Below are positions 15,748 to 25,215 of a stretch of 64,000 bases of DNA, one piece after another. The notes beneath the pieces were generated by a model. It was not told where the DNA came from. It saw nothing but the letters and a program-made list of their open reading frames with translations, and did no database searches. A program made the translations under genes and the position numbers. Position 1 is the stretch's first letter. Each line of letters opens with the position of its first letter. The DNA is taken from contig NZ_VAWB01000003.1 of assembly GCF_006148925.1 (NCBI RefSeq), positions 1-64,000 of the forward strand. Direction: 5' to 3'. The stretch is from Hyunsoonleella aestuarii (GTDB lineage: Bacteria; Bacteroidota; Bacteroidia; Flavobacteriales; Flavobacteriaceae).

Positions 15748-18198
15748 TTATAATTTTTTTGCGCCTTTTACTTTTTGATTGGTTATAGCTATATTAATAA
15801 CATCACTCATATCTGTAACATAATGAAAGGTAAGTCCTTTGAGGTACTCAGGCTTGATTTCATCTATATCCCTTCTATTATCTTCACAGAGTAAAATTTC
15901 CTTTATTCTAGCACGTTTGGCTGCTAAAATTTTCTCTTTAATCCCTCCAACAGGTAGTACCTTGCCACGAAGTGTTATTTCCCCTGTCATCGCCAAACTT
16001 TTCTTTACTTTTTGTTGAGTAAACAATGAAACTAGCGAAGTTAACATCGTAACTCCTGCACTAGGCCCATCTTTAGGAGTTGCACCCTCTGGAACATGAA
16101 TATGAACATTATATTTCTCAAAGACTGATGAATCAATTCCAAAAGTTTCAGCATTTGATTTAATATATTCCATGGCAATAGTGGCAGACTCTTTCATTAC
16201 TTTACCTAAATTACCAGTAATAGATAATGCGCCCTTACCTTTTGATAAAATGGATTCAATAAATAATATGTCACCCCCTACACGTGTCCATGCAAGTCCA
16301 GTTACCACTCCTGCTACGTTATTGTTTTCATATTTATCGCGTTCTAGTTTAGGGCCACCTAATACCTCAATAATATCTTCATTGGAAACTTTCACATTAT
16401 ACTCCTCTTCCATAGCTATATTTTTCGCAGCATAACGTACCATTTTAGCTATTTGTTTTTCCAGTCCACGAACCCCTGACTCACGTGTGTAGCCTTCAAC
16501 TATCTTCTCCAATTGCTGCTTTCCAATACTTAAGTGCTTGTTTGTCAAACCATGCTCTTTTAACTGCTTTGGTAACAAGTGTCGTTTGGCTATTTCTACC
16601 TTTTCTTCTATCGTATATCCTGTTACATTAATAATTTCCATACGGTCTCTTAATGCCGGCTGGATGGTAGACAAACTATTCGAGGTAGCAATAAACATAA
16701 CTTTAGAGAGATCGTACCCCATCTCCAAAAAGTTATCATAAAATTCACTGTTCTGCTCAGGATCTAAAACTTCAAGCATTGCAGAAGATGGATCGCCTTG
16801 ATGTGAGTTTGAAAGTTTATCAATTTCATCTAAAACAAAAACAGGATTGGATGTTCCAGCCTTTTTTAAACTTTGAATTATTCGCCCTGGCATAGCACCA
16901 ATGTATGTTTTTCTATGTCCTCGTATTTCAGCCTCATCCCTTAATCCACCTAAAGAAATTCGAACATATTCCCTACCTAAAGCTTCTGCTATCGACTTTC
17001 CAAGAGAGGTTTTTCCAACACCCGGAGGACCATATAAACATAATATAGGTGATTTCATATCGTTGCGAAGCTTTAAAACTGCTAAATACTCAATAATTCT
17101 TCGTTTAACATCTTCTAATCCAAAATGATCGCGATCTAAGATTTTTTTTGCACGCTTTAAATCAAATTTATCGGTGCTAAATTCATTCCAAGGTAAATCT
17201 AAAAACAACTCCAAATAATTCCTTTGAATTGAATACTCCGCAACTTGAGGATTCATTCGCTGCATTTTAGCTATTTCCTTTTCAAAGTGTTTTGCCACTT
17301 TTTCATCCCATAGTTTTTCCATAGCCTTGGCCTTCATCTCTTCAATTTCCTCATCATGACTTACGCCTCCCAATTCTTCTTGGATGGTCTTCATCTGTTG
17401 GTGTAGAAAATATTCACGCTGCTGCTGACTCATGTCCATTTGAACTTTAGACTGGATATCATTCTTAAGTTCTAATTTTTGAAACTCAACATTCATGTGC
17501 TTCAAAGTAGCTAATGCACGTTGTTTCAAATCATTCATTTCAAGTAACGACTGTTTATCGGCTACAGAAAGATTCATGTTTGAAGAGACAAAATTGATTA
17601 AAAAAGAACTACTCTCTATATTTTTAATGGCAAATGATGCCTCACTAGGAATATTTGGACTTTCTTTAATAATTTCTAAGGCCAAATCTTTTATAGAGTC
17701 AATAATAGCTGAAAACTCCTTGCTATTTTTGGCAGGTTTTGCTTCAGGAATATCTCTTATTGTTGCATTCATATAAGGATTCTCTGTAAGTACTTCTGCA
17801 ACCTTAAAACGCTTTTTCCCTTGAATGATTACTGTAACATTACCATCTGGCATTTTTAAAACTCGCAGTATTCTTGCAACTGTTCCTGTTTCGTGAATTT
17901 CTTTTGCCGACGGGTTTTCAACAGCCTCATCTTTTTGCGCAACCACACCAATAACTTTACCTCCTTTATTGGCATCATTAATAAGCTTGATAGACTTATC
18001 GCGACCTGCCGTAATAGGTATCACCACACCTGGAAACAAAACTGTGTTTCTTAGAGAAAGAATTGGTAAAGTTGCTGGTAACTCTTCGTTGTTTATAGCT
18101 TCTTCGTCCTCTGGAGTCATTAATGGAATTAACTCTGAATTTTCATCAAATTCCTGTAATGACAAACTGTCAAGGGCAATAAAATTAGATTTTTTCAT
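15748..18198 (-). CDS. lon: ATP-dependent protease La
   Basis: 816 residues. Domains in order: Lon substrate-binding (about 40-240, [19 protein letters not shown]), helical part, AAA+ ATPase with Walker A GPPGVGKT (390-397) and Walker [10 protein letters not shown], and the Ser-Lys protease domain with Ser713 in KDGPSAGV and Lys756 in GGIKEK, 43 residues apart as in E. coli. It degrades misfolded and regulatory proteins in the cytoplasm. It has an extended acidic N-terminus common in Bacteroidota. Transcribed alone. Confidence 0.97.
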   Translation of the reverse strand: MKKSNFIALDSLSLQEFDENSELIPLMTPEDEEAINNEELPATLPILSLRNTVLFPGVVIPITAGRDKSIKLINDANKGGKVIGVVAQKDEAVENPSAKEIHETGTVARILRVLKMPDGNVTVIIQGKKRFKVAEVLTENPYMNATIRDIPEAKPAKNSKEFSAIIDSIKDLALEIIKESPNIPSEASFAIKNIESSSFLINFVSSNMNLSVADKQSLLEMNDLKQRALATLKHMNVEFQKLELKNDIQSKVQMDMSQQQREYFLHQQMKTIQEELGGVSHDEEIEEMKAKAMEKLWDEKVAKHFEKEIAKMQRMNPQVAEYSIQRNYLELFLDLPWNEFSTDKFDLKRAKKILDRDHFGLEDVKRRIIEYLAVLKLRNDMKSPILCLYGPPGVGKTSLGKSIAEALGREYVRISLGGLRDEAEIRGHRKTYIGAMPGRIIQSLKKAGTSNPVFVLDEIDKLSNSHQGDPSSAMLEVLDPEQNSEFYDNFLEMGYDLSKVMFIATSNSLSTIQPALRDRMEIINVTGYTIEEKVEIAKRHLLPKQLKEHGLTNKHLSIGKQQLEKIVEGYTRESGVRGLEKQIAKMVRYAAKNIAMEEEYNVKVSNEDIIEVLGGPKLERDKYENNNVAGVVTGLAWTRVGGDILFIESILSKGKGALSITGNLGKVMKESATIAMEYIKSNAETFGIDSSVFEKYNVHIHVPEGATPKDGPSAGVTMLTSLVSLFTQQKVKKSLAMTGEITLRGKVLPVGGIKEKILAAKRARIKEILLCEDNRRDIDEIKPEYLKGLTFHYVTDMSDVINIAITNQKVKGAKKL

Positions 18199-18364
18199 AT
18201 ATACAATTAGGTCAATCTGTCATTAAAACAAAACTGATCATTTTTTATGTCTTAAACTATATATTTTAAAACATTGAATATCAGCTACTTAAAAACAAAT
18301 AAAAGTATTCAACAATACTATAAAGTCAATAGCTATGCCATAGCCATATTTCCAAACATGAATT

Positions 18365-19036
18365 TTATATTTTGCCCGCTTTCTTCAAACCAAACAAAAG
18401 AAGAATTGGTAATGCAAGCAAACCTATCATTAGTAAATTAGTTTCAAAAAGCCAGGGTGATAATATTAAGGTTATTACATAACCTCCAATGGCACCGCCA
18501 AAATGGGCATCATGCCCTATGTTACCTATTCTATTTTTCATGCCATAGATAGAATACAATAAATATCCAATACCTAAAACATAGCCTGGAATACCTAAAT
18601 CCACATCACCAATTCTTGAAGGTAAAAAAAGAAAGTAATACTCGCGTTCTGGGTTTAATAGGATCGCAGCATATAAAATCCCGGTTACCGCTCCACTAGC
18701 ACCCACAGCACTATAATGATATTCATTTTTATGAAAATACAATGACAAAAGACTACCAGCAACCAAACTTCCCATGTATATTATGAAAAAGCTATATTGA
18801 CCTACTTCATAAATCACCTGTCCTGCAAAAAGATATAATGCGAACATATTAAAGAATAGATGGGCAGTATCAGCATGTAAAAAACCCGAACTTAGCATTC
18901 TAAACTGCTCGCCTCTCCTAATACTACCTATATTAAATTTATGCCTTTCGAAAAAGCCAAAATCGTTAAACCCCTTGTATGAAAGAATGACATTAGCAGC
19001 GATAATTATAATTGTTATTAAATCCAATTTACCCAT
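18365..19036 (-). CDS. Rhomboid family intramembrane serine protease
   Basis: 223 residues with about six membrane helices. The catalytic pair is visible: Ser114 in GASGAVTG and His178 in HDAHFGG. His59 and Asn63 in HLFFNMF match the oxyanion-side residues of GlpG. The family cleaves membrane proteins inside or near the bilayer; the substrate cannot be told from the sequence. The C-terminus is short and hydrophobic with no extra domain. It is divergent from the acyltransferase gene, with 55 bases between the start codons. Confidence 0.93.
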   Translation of the reverse strand: MGKLDLITIIIIAANVILSYKGFNDFGFFERHKFNIGSIRRGEQFRMLSSGFLHADTAHLFFNMFALYLFAGQVIYEVGQYSFFIIYMGSLVAGSLLSLYFHKNEYHYSAVGASGAVTGILYAAILLNPEREYYFLFLPSRIGDVDLGIPGYVLGIGYLLYSIYGMKNRIGNIGHDAHFGGAIGGYVITLILSPWLFETNLLMIGLLALPILLLFGLKKAGKI

Positions 19037-19065
19037 ATGGTTTAAACGTTTAAAGTCAAATAATA

Positions 19066-19073
19066 TATATTTG
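19066..19073 (+). promoter_or_regulatory. Candidate -7 element for the acyltransferase gene
   Basis: TATATTTG matches TAnnTTTG and ends 18 bases before the ATG at 19092, predicting a leader of only about 10-15 bases. Confidence 0.5.
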
Positions 19074-19091
19074 CAAATCTAAAATTAATTC

Positions 19092-19982
19092 ATGCAATTT
19101 CTAGCTTATATAATTGTTTATCCGTTTTTATGGTTAATTTCATTATTACCGTTTAGACTTTTATATCTTCTTTCCGATTTCGCCTTCGTATTCATATATC
19201 ATGTCTTTGGATATAGAAAAAAGGTAGTTACTGATAATATGAAACTTGTTTTTCCTGAAATGTCTGATAAAGAAATTTCTATTATTCGAAATAAGTTTTA
19301 CCACCATTTATGTGATATGATTCTGGAATCTATAAAATCCATTACTATTTCGGAACAAGAATTAATAAATAGATATGTTTTTACCAACCTAGAAGAGATT
19401 CATAAGTTAGAAAAAGAAAATAAAAGTGTTGTGTTGATGATGGGACATTATGGAAGTTGGGAATGGATTTTTATTTTACAAAAACATGTAAACCACAGAG
19501 GTTATGCTGTTTATAAACGATTAAGTAATAAGTATTTTGACAGATTAGTTAAACAAATCCGTGCTCGATATAATAGTTATTTAATTACCACAAAAGAAAC
19601 ATTTTCGACCTTAATCAAAGCAAAACAAAACAACGAACTAACGTTTAACGGTTTTGTTTTTGACCAATCACCGAAATTAGCAAAAGCGATTCATTGGCAA
19701 TATTTTATGGGCATAAAGGTTCCTGTGCACGTTGGTGCTGAAATATTAGCAAAAAGACTTGATATGGCAACCGTTTTTTTGAAGGTTAAAAAGGTTAAGC
19801 GTGGTTATTATGAAGCGACATTTTCTGACATCATAAGAAACCCGAAGACCTATAATGATTTCCAGATTACTGATATTTCTTTAAAACGTGTTGAAGAGCA
19901 AATTTACGATGCTCCTGAATTCTATTTGTGGACACATAAACGCTGGAAGCATAGGAATGATGTACCTAAAGAATTTCAATAA
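19092..19982 (+). CDS. LpxL/HtrB-like lipid A acyltransferase
   Basis: 296 residues with one N-terminal membrane segment (about 4-20). The HX4E active-site motif of the LpxL family is present as GHYGSWEW with His119 and Glu124. These inner-membrane enzymes transfer an acyl chain onto the lipid A precursor. Bacteroidota lipid A is usually penta-acylated, fitting a single late acyltransferase of this type. It converges with glmM, whose stop is one base away. A second function, such as acylation of another lipid, cannot be excluded. Confidence 0.85.
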   Translation: MQFLAYIIVYPFLWLISLLPFRLLYLLSDFAFVFIYHVFGYRKKVVTDNMKLVFPEMSDKEISIIRNKFYHHLCDMILESIKSITISEQELINRYVFTNLEEIHKLEKENKSVVLMMGHYGSWEWIFILQKHVNHRGYAVYKRLSNKYFDRLVKQIRARYNSYLITTKETFSTLIKAKQNNELTFNGFVFDQSPKLAKAIHWQYFMGIKVPVHVGAEILAKRLDMATVFLKVKKVKRGYYEATFSDIIRNPKTYNDFQITDISLKRVEEQIYDAPEFYLWTHKRWKHRNDVPKEFQ

Positions 19983-19983
19983 A

Positions 19984-21372
19984 TTAAATATTAGCGATAG
20001 AGCTAATTTCTTTTATAAAATTATCAGCTAAAGTATTTGCTTCTTCTTGAGACTTGGCTTCAGTATAAATTCGAACTATAGGTTCTGTATTGCTTTTTCG
20101 CAAATGTACCCAGCTTTCTTCAAAATCTATTTTAACGCCATCAATAGTGGTTAGTTGTTCATTTTGATATCGTGATTCAATTTCTTTTAAAATGCCATCA
20201 ACATCTAAACCAGAAGTTAATTCTATTTTCTTTTTACTCATATAGTAATCAGGATAAATCTTTCTAAGTTCACTCACTCGCATTTTTTTATCTGCCAATA
20301 AGCTTAAAAATAAAGCGATTCCTACTAACGCATCTCGACCGTAATGCGATTCTGGATATATTATACCACCGTTACCTTCACCGCCAATAACAACATTATT
20401 TTTTTTCATTAAGCTTACTACATTTACCTCTCCCACAGCACTAGCTTCATAACTACCTCCATGCTTCTCTGTAACATCTCGTAACGCCCGTGTAGAACTC
20501 ATATTACTAACTGTATTTCCCGGTTTTATACTTAAAACATAGTCTGCACATGCAACTAGAGTATATTCTTCACCAAACATATCTCCATTTTCATCCACAA
20601 AAGCTAAACGATCTACATCCGGATCCACCACTATACCAAAATCGGCACGCTCTTTTACAACATGTTTAGATAAATCTGTTAAATGTTCCTTAAGCGGTTC
20701 TGGGTTGTGAGGAAAATGACCATTGGGTTCACAATATAGTTTAATAACATCTACCCCTAGGCGTTCAAGTAACAATGGAATAACAACACCTCCCGAGGAA
20801 TTCACACCATCTACAACGACCTTAAATCGTGCCTGCTCAATGGCCTTAACTGTAACTAACGGTAAATCTAAAACTTCAATAATATGTAAATCAAAATAGG
20901 CTTGGTTCTTTGTTATTTTCCCTAAATTATCAACATCTGAAAATTCTATATTATCACTTTCTGCAATCTCTAAAATTTTCGCGCCCTCTTCACCATTTAA
21001 AAATTCACCGTCTTTGTTTAAAAGCTTAAGCGCATTCCATTGTTTTGGATTATGACTTGCTGTTAAAATTATTCCACCATCTGCTTGCTCCATGGGTACT
21101 GCCATTTCTACCGTAGGTGTGGTTGAAAGGCCTACATTAACAACATGTATTCCTTGACCTACTAATGTATTCATTACCAGGTTTTGAATCATTTTACCAG
21201 AAATACGTGCATCACGACCTACAACGACTTTATAATTATCCTTCAGGCGTTGTTGCTTCACCCAAACACCATACGCAGCAGCAAATTTAACAACATCAAG
21301 AGGTGTTAAGTTATCACCAACATTTCCACCAATAGTACCTCTAATTCCTGAGATAGATTTTATAAGAGTCAT
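19984..21372 (-). CDS. glmM: Phosphoglucosamine mutase
   Basis: 462 residues of the alpha-D-phosphohexomutase superfamily. The phosphoserine loop ILTASHNPKQWN has Ser106; the Mg site is DPDVDRLAF; the sugar loop is GGEGNGGIIYP; and the C-terminal phosphate loop is RKSNTEPIVRIY. It interconverts glucosamine 6-phosphate and glucosamine 1-phosphate for UDP-GlcNAc, hence for peptidoglycan, lipid A and bacillithiol (see bshA). The sugar loop varies from the GEQSGH of proteobacterial GlmM, so a broader phosphomannomutase/phosphoglucomutase activity is possible. Confidence 0.85.
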   Translation of the reverse strand: MTLIKSISGIRGTIGGNVGDNLTPLDVVKFAAAYGVWVKQQRLKDNYKVVVGRDARISGKMIQNLVMNTLVGQGIHVVNVGLSTTPTVEMAVPMEQADGGIILTASHNPKQWNALKLLNKDGEFLNGEEGAKILEIAESDNIEFSDVDNLGKITKNQAYFDLHIIEVLDLPLVTVKAIEQARFKVVVDGVNSSGGVVIPLLLERLGVDVIKLYCEPNGHFPHNPEPLKEHLTDLSKHVVKERADFGIVVDPDVDRLAFVDENGDMFGEEYTLVACADYVLSIKPGNTVSNMSSTRALRDVTEKHGGSYEASAVGEVNVVSLMKKNNVVIGGEGNGGIIYPESHYGRDALVGIALFLSLLADKKMRVSELRKIYPDYYMSKKKIELTSGLDVDGILKEIESRYQNEQLTTIDGVKIDFEESWVHLRKSNTEPIVRIYTEAKSQEEANTLADNFIKEISSIANI

Positions 21373-21395
21373 AAAATAGATTTCAAATTAAATGA

Positions 21396-21403
21396 CAAAT
21401 ATA
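21396..21403 (-). promoter_or_regulatory. Candidate -7 element for glmM
   Basis: On the reverse strand this reads TATATTTG (TAnnTTTG), 24 bases before the glmM start codon. The upstream -33 TTG is not obvious. Confidence 0.45.
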
Positions 21404-21450
21404 CAATTACAAAACCTTTTTTCTTAAATCCTATTTCGTAAATTACACCA

Positions 21451-22041
21451 ATGAATTTTCTAGCGCACATCTATCTTTCTGGAGAAAACGATTTAATAAC
21501 TATTGGTAATTTTATGGCTGACAGTATAAAAGGAAATAAATACCGAAAATACCCTGAAGAAATCCAAGTTGGCATTTTACTCCATAGACATATAGACACA
21601 TTTACCGATACCCACAAGACTTTTAGAAGAAGCACAAAGCGTTTGCATAAAAAGTATGGTCATTATTCTGGTGTGATTGTCGATATATTGTATGATCATT
21701 TTCTTGCAAAAAATTGGCAAAATTATAGTGACAAGCCTCTGGATGATTATGTTCAAAATTTCTATGACTCATTGGAGGAAAATTTCGAAATATTACCTCT
21801 ACGTATTCGAAAAATGATTCCATTTATGATTACTGATAATTGGCTTTTAAGTTACGCATCAATTGAAGGCATTACCAGAGTTTTAGAAGGTATGAACCGA
21901 CGGACAAAACACCGTTCTAGTATGAATGAGGCCGTATTAGAATTAGAAACTTTTTATTCTGAATTTGAAAATGAATTTACTCATTTCTTTCATGAGCTTA
22001 TTATTTCATCAAATAAAAAACTTATTGAATTAACTTCTTAA
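21451..22041 (+). CDS. ACP phosphodiesterase-like protein (DUF479)
   Basis: 196 residues. The start MNFLAHIYLSG, NFMADSIKG, ILLHRHIDTFTDTH and the DILYDHFLAKNW segment are those of the AcpH family. E. coli AcpH removes 4'-phosphopantetheine from acyl carrier protein. The His/Asp pattern (HRHID, TDTH, YDHF) is that of a metal-dependent HD-like site. Many Bacteroidota carry this gene and its substrate there has not been shown, to my knowledge. It lies 12 bases before ggt and is probably co-transcribed with it. Confidence 0.82.
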   Translation: MNFLAHIYLSGENDLITIGNFMADSIKGNKYRKYPEEIQVGILLHRHIDTFTDTHKTFRRSTKRLHKKYGHYSGVIVDILYDHFLAKNWQNYSDKPLDDYVQNFYDSLEENFEILPLRIRKMIPFMITDNWLLSYASIEGITRVLEGMNRRTKHRSSMNEAVLELETFYSEFENEFTHFFHELIISSNKKLIELTS

Positions 22042-22053
22042 TTTTTCTAAAAT

Positions 22054-23757
22054 ATGTATCGTATTTTACTTTTATTATTTGCGTTTACAGTTCTATATTC
22101 ATGTAAAAAAGAAAGTCAATTAAATAATCATGTTGCGCCTAAAAGAGGACTGATTACTAAAAACGCTATGGTAGTATCTGCTCGAGCTGAAGCTTCACAA
22201 ATAGGTAGTGATATTCTTAAAAAAGGAGGGAACGCTTTTGATGCTATGGCTGCAACCCAATTGGCTTTAGCAGTAGCTTATCCTTATGCTGGTAATATTG
22301 GAGGTGGCGGCTTTATGGTCTATAGAAAAGCTAACGGTGAAATTGGTGCTTTAGATTTTAGAGAAAAAGCACCCCTAGCGGCAACAAAGGATATGTATCT
22401 AGATGAAAATGGGGATGTTATTCCAGGGAAAAGCACCTTGGGAGCGATGTCAGTTGGTGTACCCGGGTCTGTTGCAGGTGTTTTCGCTGTTCATGAAAAA
22501 ATGGGAAGCTTACCTATTGAGGATATTCTACAACCTGCAATAGAATTAGCTAAAAAAGGTGTAATAGTTACAAAAAAACAAGAAGACAAAATAAAAAAGT
22601 ATATGCCTGGGTTTTTAAAAGCCAATAGAGATTCAACCCTATTTCATAAATTTTGGAAAGAAAAAGATACCATTAAATATGTGGCTTTGGCTGAAACTTT
22701 GTCTAGAATAATGTTGAATGGAAAAGATGAGTTTTATAAAGGGCAAACAGCTAAGACACTCGCCTCATTTATTCAAAATAATGGAGGTATTTTAACAGAA
22801 GAAGATTTAAATAAATATGCTGTTAAATGGAGGAAACCAACAACTTTTAAATATGATGACCTCAATATCATCTCCATGCCTCCACCTTCTAGTGGTGGAA
22901 TTTGTTTGGCACAAATAATGAAAATGATTGAACCATATGATTTAAAAAAATATGGCCATAATTCGCTGAAAGCAATTCAATTAATAACTGAGGCTGAACG
23001 TCGTGCTTATGCAGATAGGAGTTTTTATTTAGGTGATCCAGATTTTGTTGATGTTTTTGAAAACACTTTAATAAATGAAACATATCTAAAAGAGCGTATG
23101 GCATCTTTTTCTTTCGAAAAAGCGACTAAATCTGATGATGTAACCCATGGCAACGTTCATGTTGTTGAAAGTGATGAAACTACACATTACTCCATTATCG
23201 ATACTTTTGGAAACACTGTTTCTGTTACCACAACAATAAACGGAGCCTATGGTTCTAAGTTATATTGCCAAGAATTAGGTTTCTTTCTAAATAATGAAAT
23301 GGATGATTTTAGTAGTAAACCTGGAATCCCTAATATGTTTGGTGTAACCGGTGGTGAAGCAAATAGTATTTTACCTGAAAAGCGTATGCTAAGTTCTATG
23401 ACTCCAACTATTGTTGAAAAAAATGGTGAATTATTTATGTCTGTTGGTACTCCAGGAGGCTCTACAATTATTACATCTGTGTTGCAAACAATCCTAAATG
23501 TTCATGAATATAGCATGTCTATGCAAGAAGCCGTAAATGCCCCCAGATTTCATCACCAATGGCTTCCTGACGAAATTAGAATGGAACCAAATTCTTTTGA
23601 TAAATCTCTTATTGAGAAATTAGAATTATTAGGCTACCCAATAAACGAGTCTAGGTCTCCAGTAATTGGGAAGATCGACGGAATACTTGTTTTGGATGAC
23701 AAAAGGTTAGAGGGTGGTGCAGATCGTCGAGGGGATGATACGGCTGTCGGTTTTTAA
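22054..23757 (+). CDS. ggt: Gamma-glutamyltransferase (lipoprotein)
   Basis: 567 residues, full family length. The N-terminus is a lipoprotein signal ending in LYSC (Cys17). The precursor self-cleaves before the nucleophile in ETTHYSIID (about Thr376), giving large and small subunits. Other motifs: GGNAFDAMAATQLAL, the GNIGGGGFMVYR segment and the C-terminal GTPGGSTIITSV. It transfers or hydrolyses gamma-glutamyl groups in the periplasm or on a lipid anchor. Since bacillithiol rather than glutathione is the likely thiol here, scavenging of outside gamma-glutamyl peptides is a reasonable role. Confidence 0.94.
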   Translation: MYRILLLLFAFTVLYSCKKESQLNNHVAPKRGLITKNAMVVSARAEASQIGSDILKKGGNAFDAMAATQLALAVAYPYAGNIGGGGFMVYRKANGEIGALDFREKAPLAATKDMYLDENGDVIPGKSTLGAMSVGVPGSVAGVFAVHEKMGSLPIEDILQPAIELAKKGVIVTKKQEDKIKKYMPGFLKANRDSTLFHKFWKEKDTIKYVALAETLSRIMLNGKDEFYKGQTAKTLASFIQNNGGILTEEDLNKYAVKWRKPTTFKYDDLNIISMPPPSSGGICLAQIMKMIEPYDLKKYGHNSLKAIQLITEAERRAYADRSFYLGDPDFVDVFENTLINETYLKERMASFSFEKATKSDDVTHGNVHVVESDETTHYSIIDTFGNTVSVTTTINGAYGSKLYCQELGFFLNNEMDDFSSKPGIPNMFGVTGGEANSILPEKRMLSSMTPTIVEKNGELFMSVGTPGGSTIITSVLQTILNVHEYSMSMQEAVNAPRFHHQWLPDEIRMEPNSFDKSLIEKLELLGYPINESRSPVIGKIDGILVLDDKRLEGGADRRGDDTAVGF

Positions 23758-23847
23758 TGGTTTTACTTTCTTTACTCCAACATTGTTAGTAATTTAGCTA
23801 GACTTGGTCTTCAATATTTTCCATTGAATAACCTTGTTAAATTATTT

Positions 23848-24552
23848 ATGACGTTTAAAAAAATAATAAAAATATCAATTGGGGTTGTTATATTTTTCAC
23901 GTTACCTAGCCTTTTATTTTTTGGCTTTGTATATTTTAAATATAATGAAGACTTACCCTCTGGAATGCAAGGAGATCAAGCAGATTCTTTAGCTTACAAA
24001 ATGCTGAATGCCTTAGACCATCAAGCGTTTAAGAATACCGATTACATAGAATGGACTTTCAAAAGAAGAAGACATTATAAATGGAATAAAACAGATTATA
24101 ACTGTGATGTTCTTTGGAAGGATTATAAGGTAAACATTAATTTAACAGACCCATCACTGAATAAGGCTTATGTTCATGGTTTTGTAGTTGAGGGTGAAGT
24201 TGGTGCAGGTTTGATAAAGAAAGCAGTAAAATACTTTGAAAATGATTCTTTTTGGTTAGTTGCTCCATATAATGTTTTTGACGAAGGTGTAGAAAGACGC
24301 TTGGTAAATGGAAATGATTTACTTGTAACTTATAATGAAAGTAATTCATCTAAACAAAACTCATACTTATGGAAGTTAGATAAAGAAGGAAAACCAAATG
24401 CAGTTAAAATGTGGACTTCTCTCCTACCCATAGATGGACTTGAAGCTTCATGGACAGATTGGATTGTAACCGAAACTGGTGCACAGTTACCAACCAATCA
24501 CAAATTTATATTTGGGAATCTTGGAATAGATAATATTAAAACCAAGCTATAG
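23848..24552 (+). CDS. Membrane-anchored protein of unknown function
   Basis: 234 residues from the ATG at 23848; a TTG 24 bases earlier is possible but adds only eight residues ahead of the basic MTFKKIIK. One N-terminal membrane helix (about 8-30) is followed by a periplasmic, aromatic-rich domain with many short strands (YIEWTFKRRRHYKWNK, SFWLVAPYNVFDEGV, SWTDWIV). The make-up suggests a beta-sandwich or LolA-like fold, which I cannot confirm. I do not recognise the family. It stands alone, 90 bases after ggt. Confidence 0.7.
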   Translation: MTFKKIIKISIGVVIFFTLPSLLFFGFVYFKYNEDLPSGMQGDQADSLAYKMLNALDHQAFKNTDYIEWTFKRRRHYKWNKTDYNCDVLWKDYKVNINLTDPSLNKAYVHGFVVEGEVGAGLIKKAVKYFENDSFWLVAPYNVFDEGVERRLVNGNDLLVTYNESNSSKQNSYLWKLDKEGKPNAVKMWTSLLPIDGLEASWTDWIVTETGAQLPTNHKFIFGNLGIDNIKTKL

Positions 24553-24567
24553 TATTTAATCAAATAA

Positions 24568-25092
24568 TCACTTCGACCTTTGTCCAACAAAATTGTGATT
24601 TTTAGATTTAAAAAGTGTGTTGAAGCTTGTTAGACTTCCGTAAATTCTTGTTATATATTGCTGTAAATCTATTTTTCCTTGCTCGTCCAAATCACTCGAA
24701 TTAATGCGTTGTTCCATAACACGTAGTCTATCTCGAACCATGGTTATTTTATGAAAAAAAGTGTTAATTGGCACTTCATATGGTTTTAAACTGGTATCAG
24801 CGGGTTGCAAAATAATCTTTCCACCTTTGTATTTTTCTGCAATAGGAACAACTTCACTAACATCACTCCACTTCCTTAATATTCTAACAAGACTACTCTC
24901 AACTTCAAAGAAACTAACGGTATCCACATCTCCGTCTGCAGCTTCTATAATTTCAAAATCACTATCTATATCAATCGTTTCTAATCCATTTTCTATAAAT
25001 GTAACCCAATAATGAATTGAAGTTACGTTTGTAACAACACCTTTCCCATATTCTGGATGGTTAATTCTAGAACCTATACCTAATAATTTCAT
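24568..25092 (-). CDS. Conserved protein with N-terminal Tudor/CarD-like motif
   Basis: 174 residues, cytoplasmic. The start MKLLGIGSRINHPEYGKGVV matches the small beta-barrel motif (G-x-R-V-x-H-P-x-F/Y-G-x-G-x-V) seen in the C-terminal Tudor domain of UvrD/PcrA and in CarD-like RNA polymerase-binding proteins. The rest is acidic and then helical (about 105-160). It lies back-to-back with uvrA, with 123 bases between the starts. A role in DNA repair or transcription is a fair guess from motif and position, no more. Confidence 0.75.
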   Translation of the reverse strand: MKLLGIGSRINHPEYGKGVVTNVTSIHYWVTFIENGLETIDIDSDFEIIEAADGDVDTVSFFEVESSLVRILRKWSDVSEVVPIAEKYKGGKIILQPADTSLKPYEVPINTFFHKITMVRDRLRVMEQRINSSDLDEQGKIDLQQYITRIYGSLTSFNTLFKSKNHNFVGQRSK

Positions 25093-25193
25093 CTGTCAAA
25101 AAGTTTTATAAAGCTTACTAAAAATAATAATAATTGCATACAAGTATAATAAATCTGAAACTAATCTTCACAAGAATTTAACATCTAAAATTG

Positions 25194-25201
25194 TACCTTT
25201 G
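25194..25201 (+). promoter_or_regulatory. Candidate -7 element for uvrA
   Basis: TACCTTTG matches TAnnTTTG and ends 14 bases before the ATG at 25216. The predicted leader is about 8-10 bases. No LexA-like palindrome was seen near it. Confidence 0.5.
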
Positions 25202-25215
25202 CAACTTTGCATTTT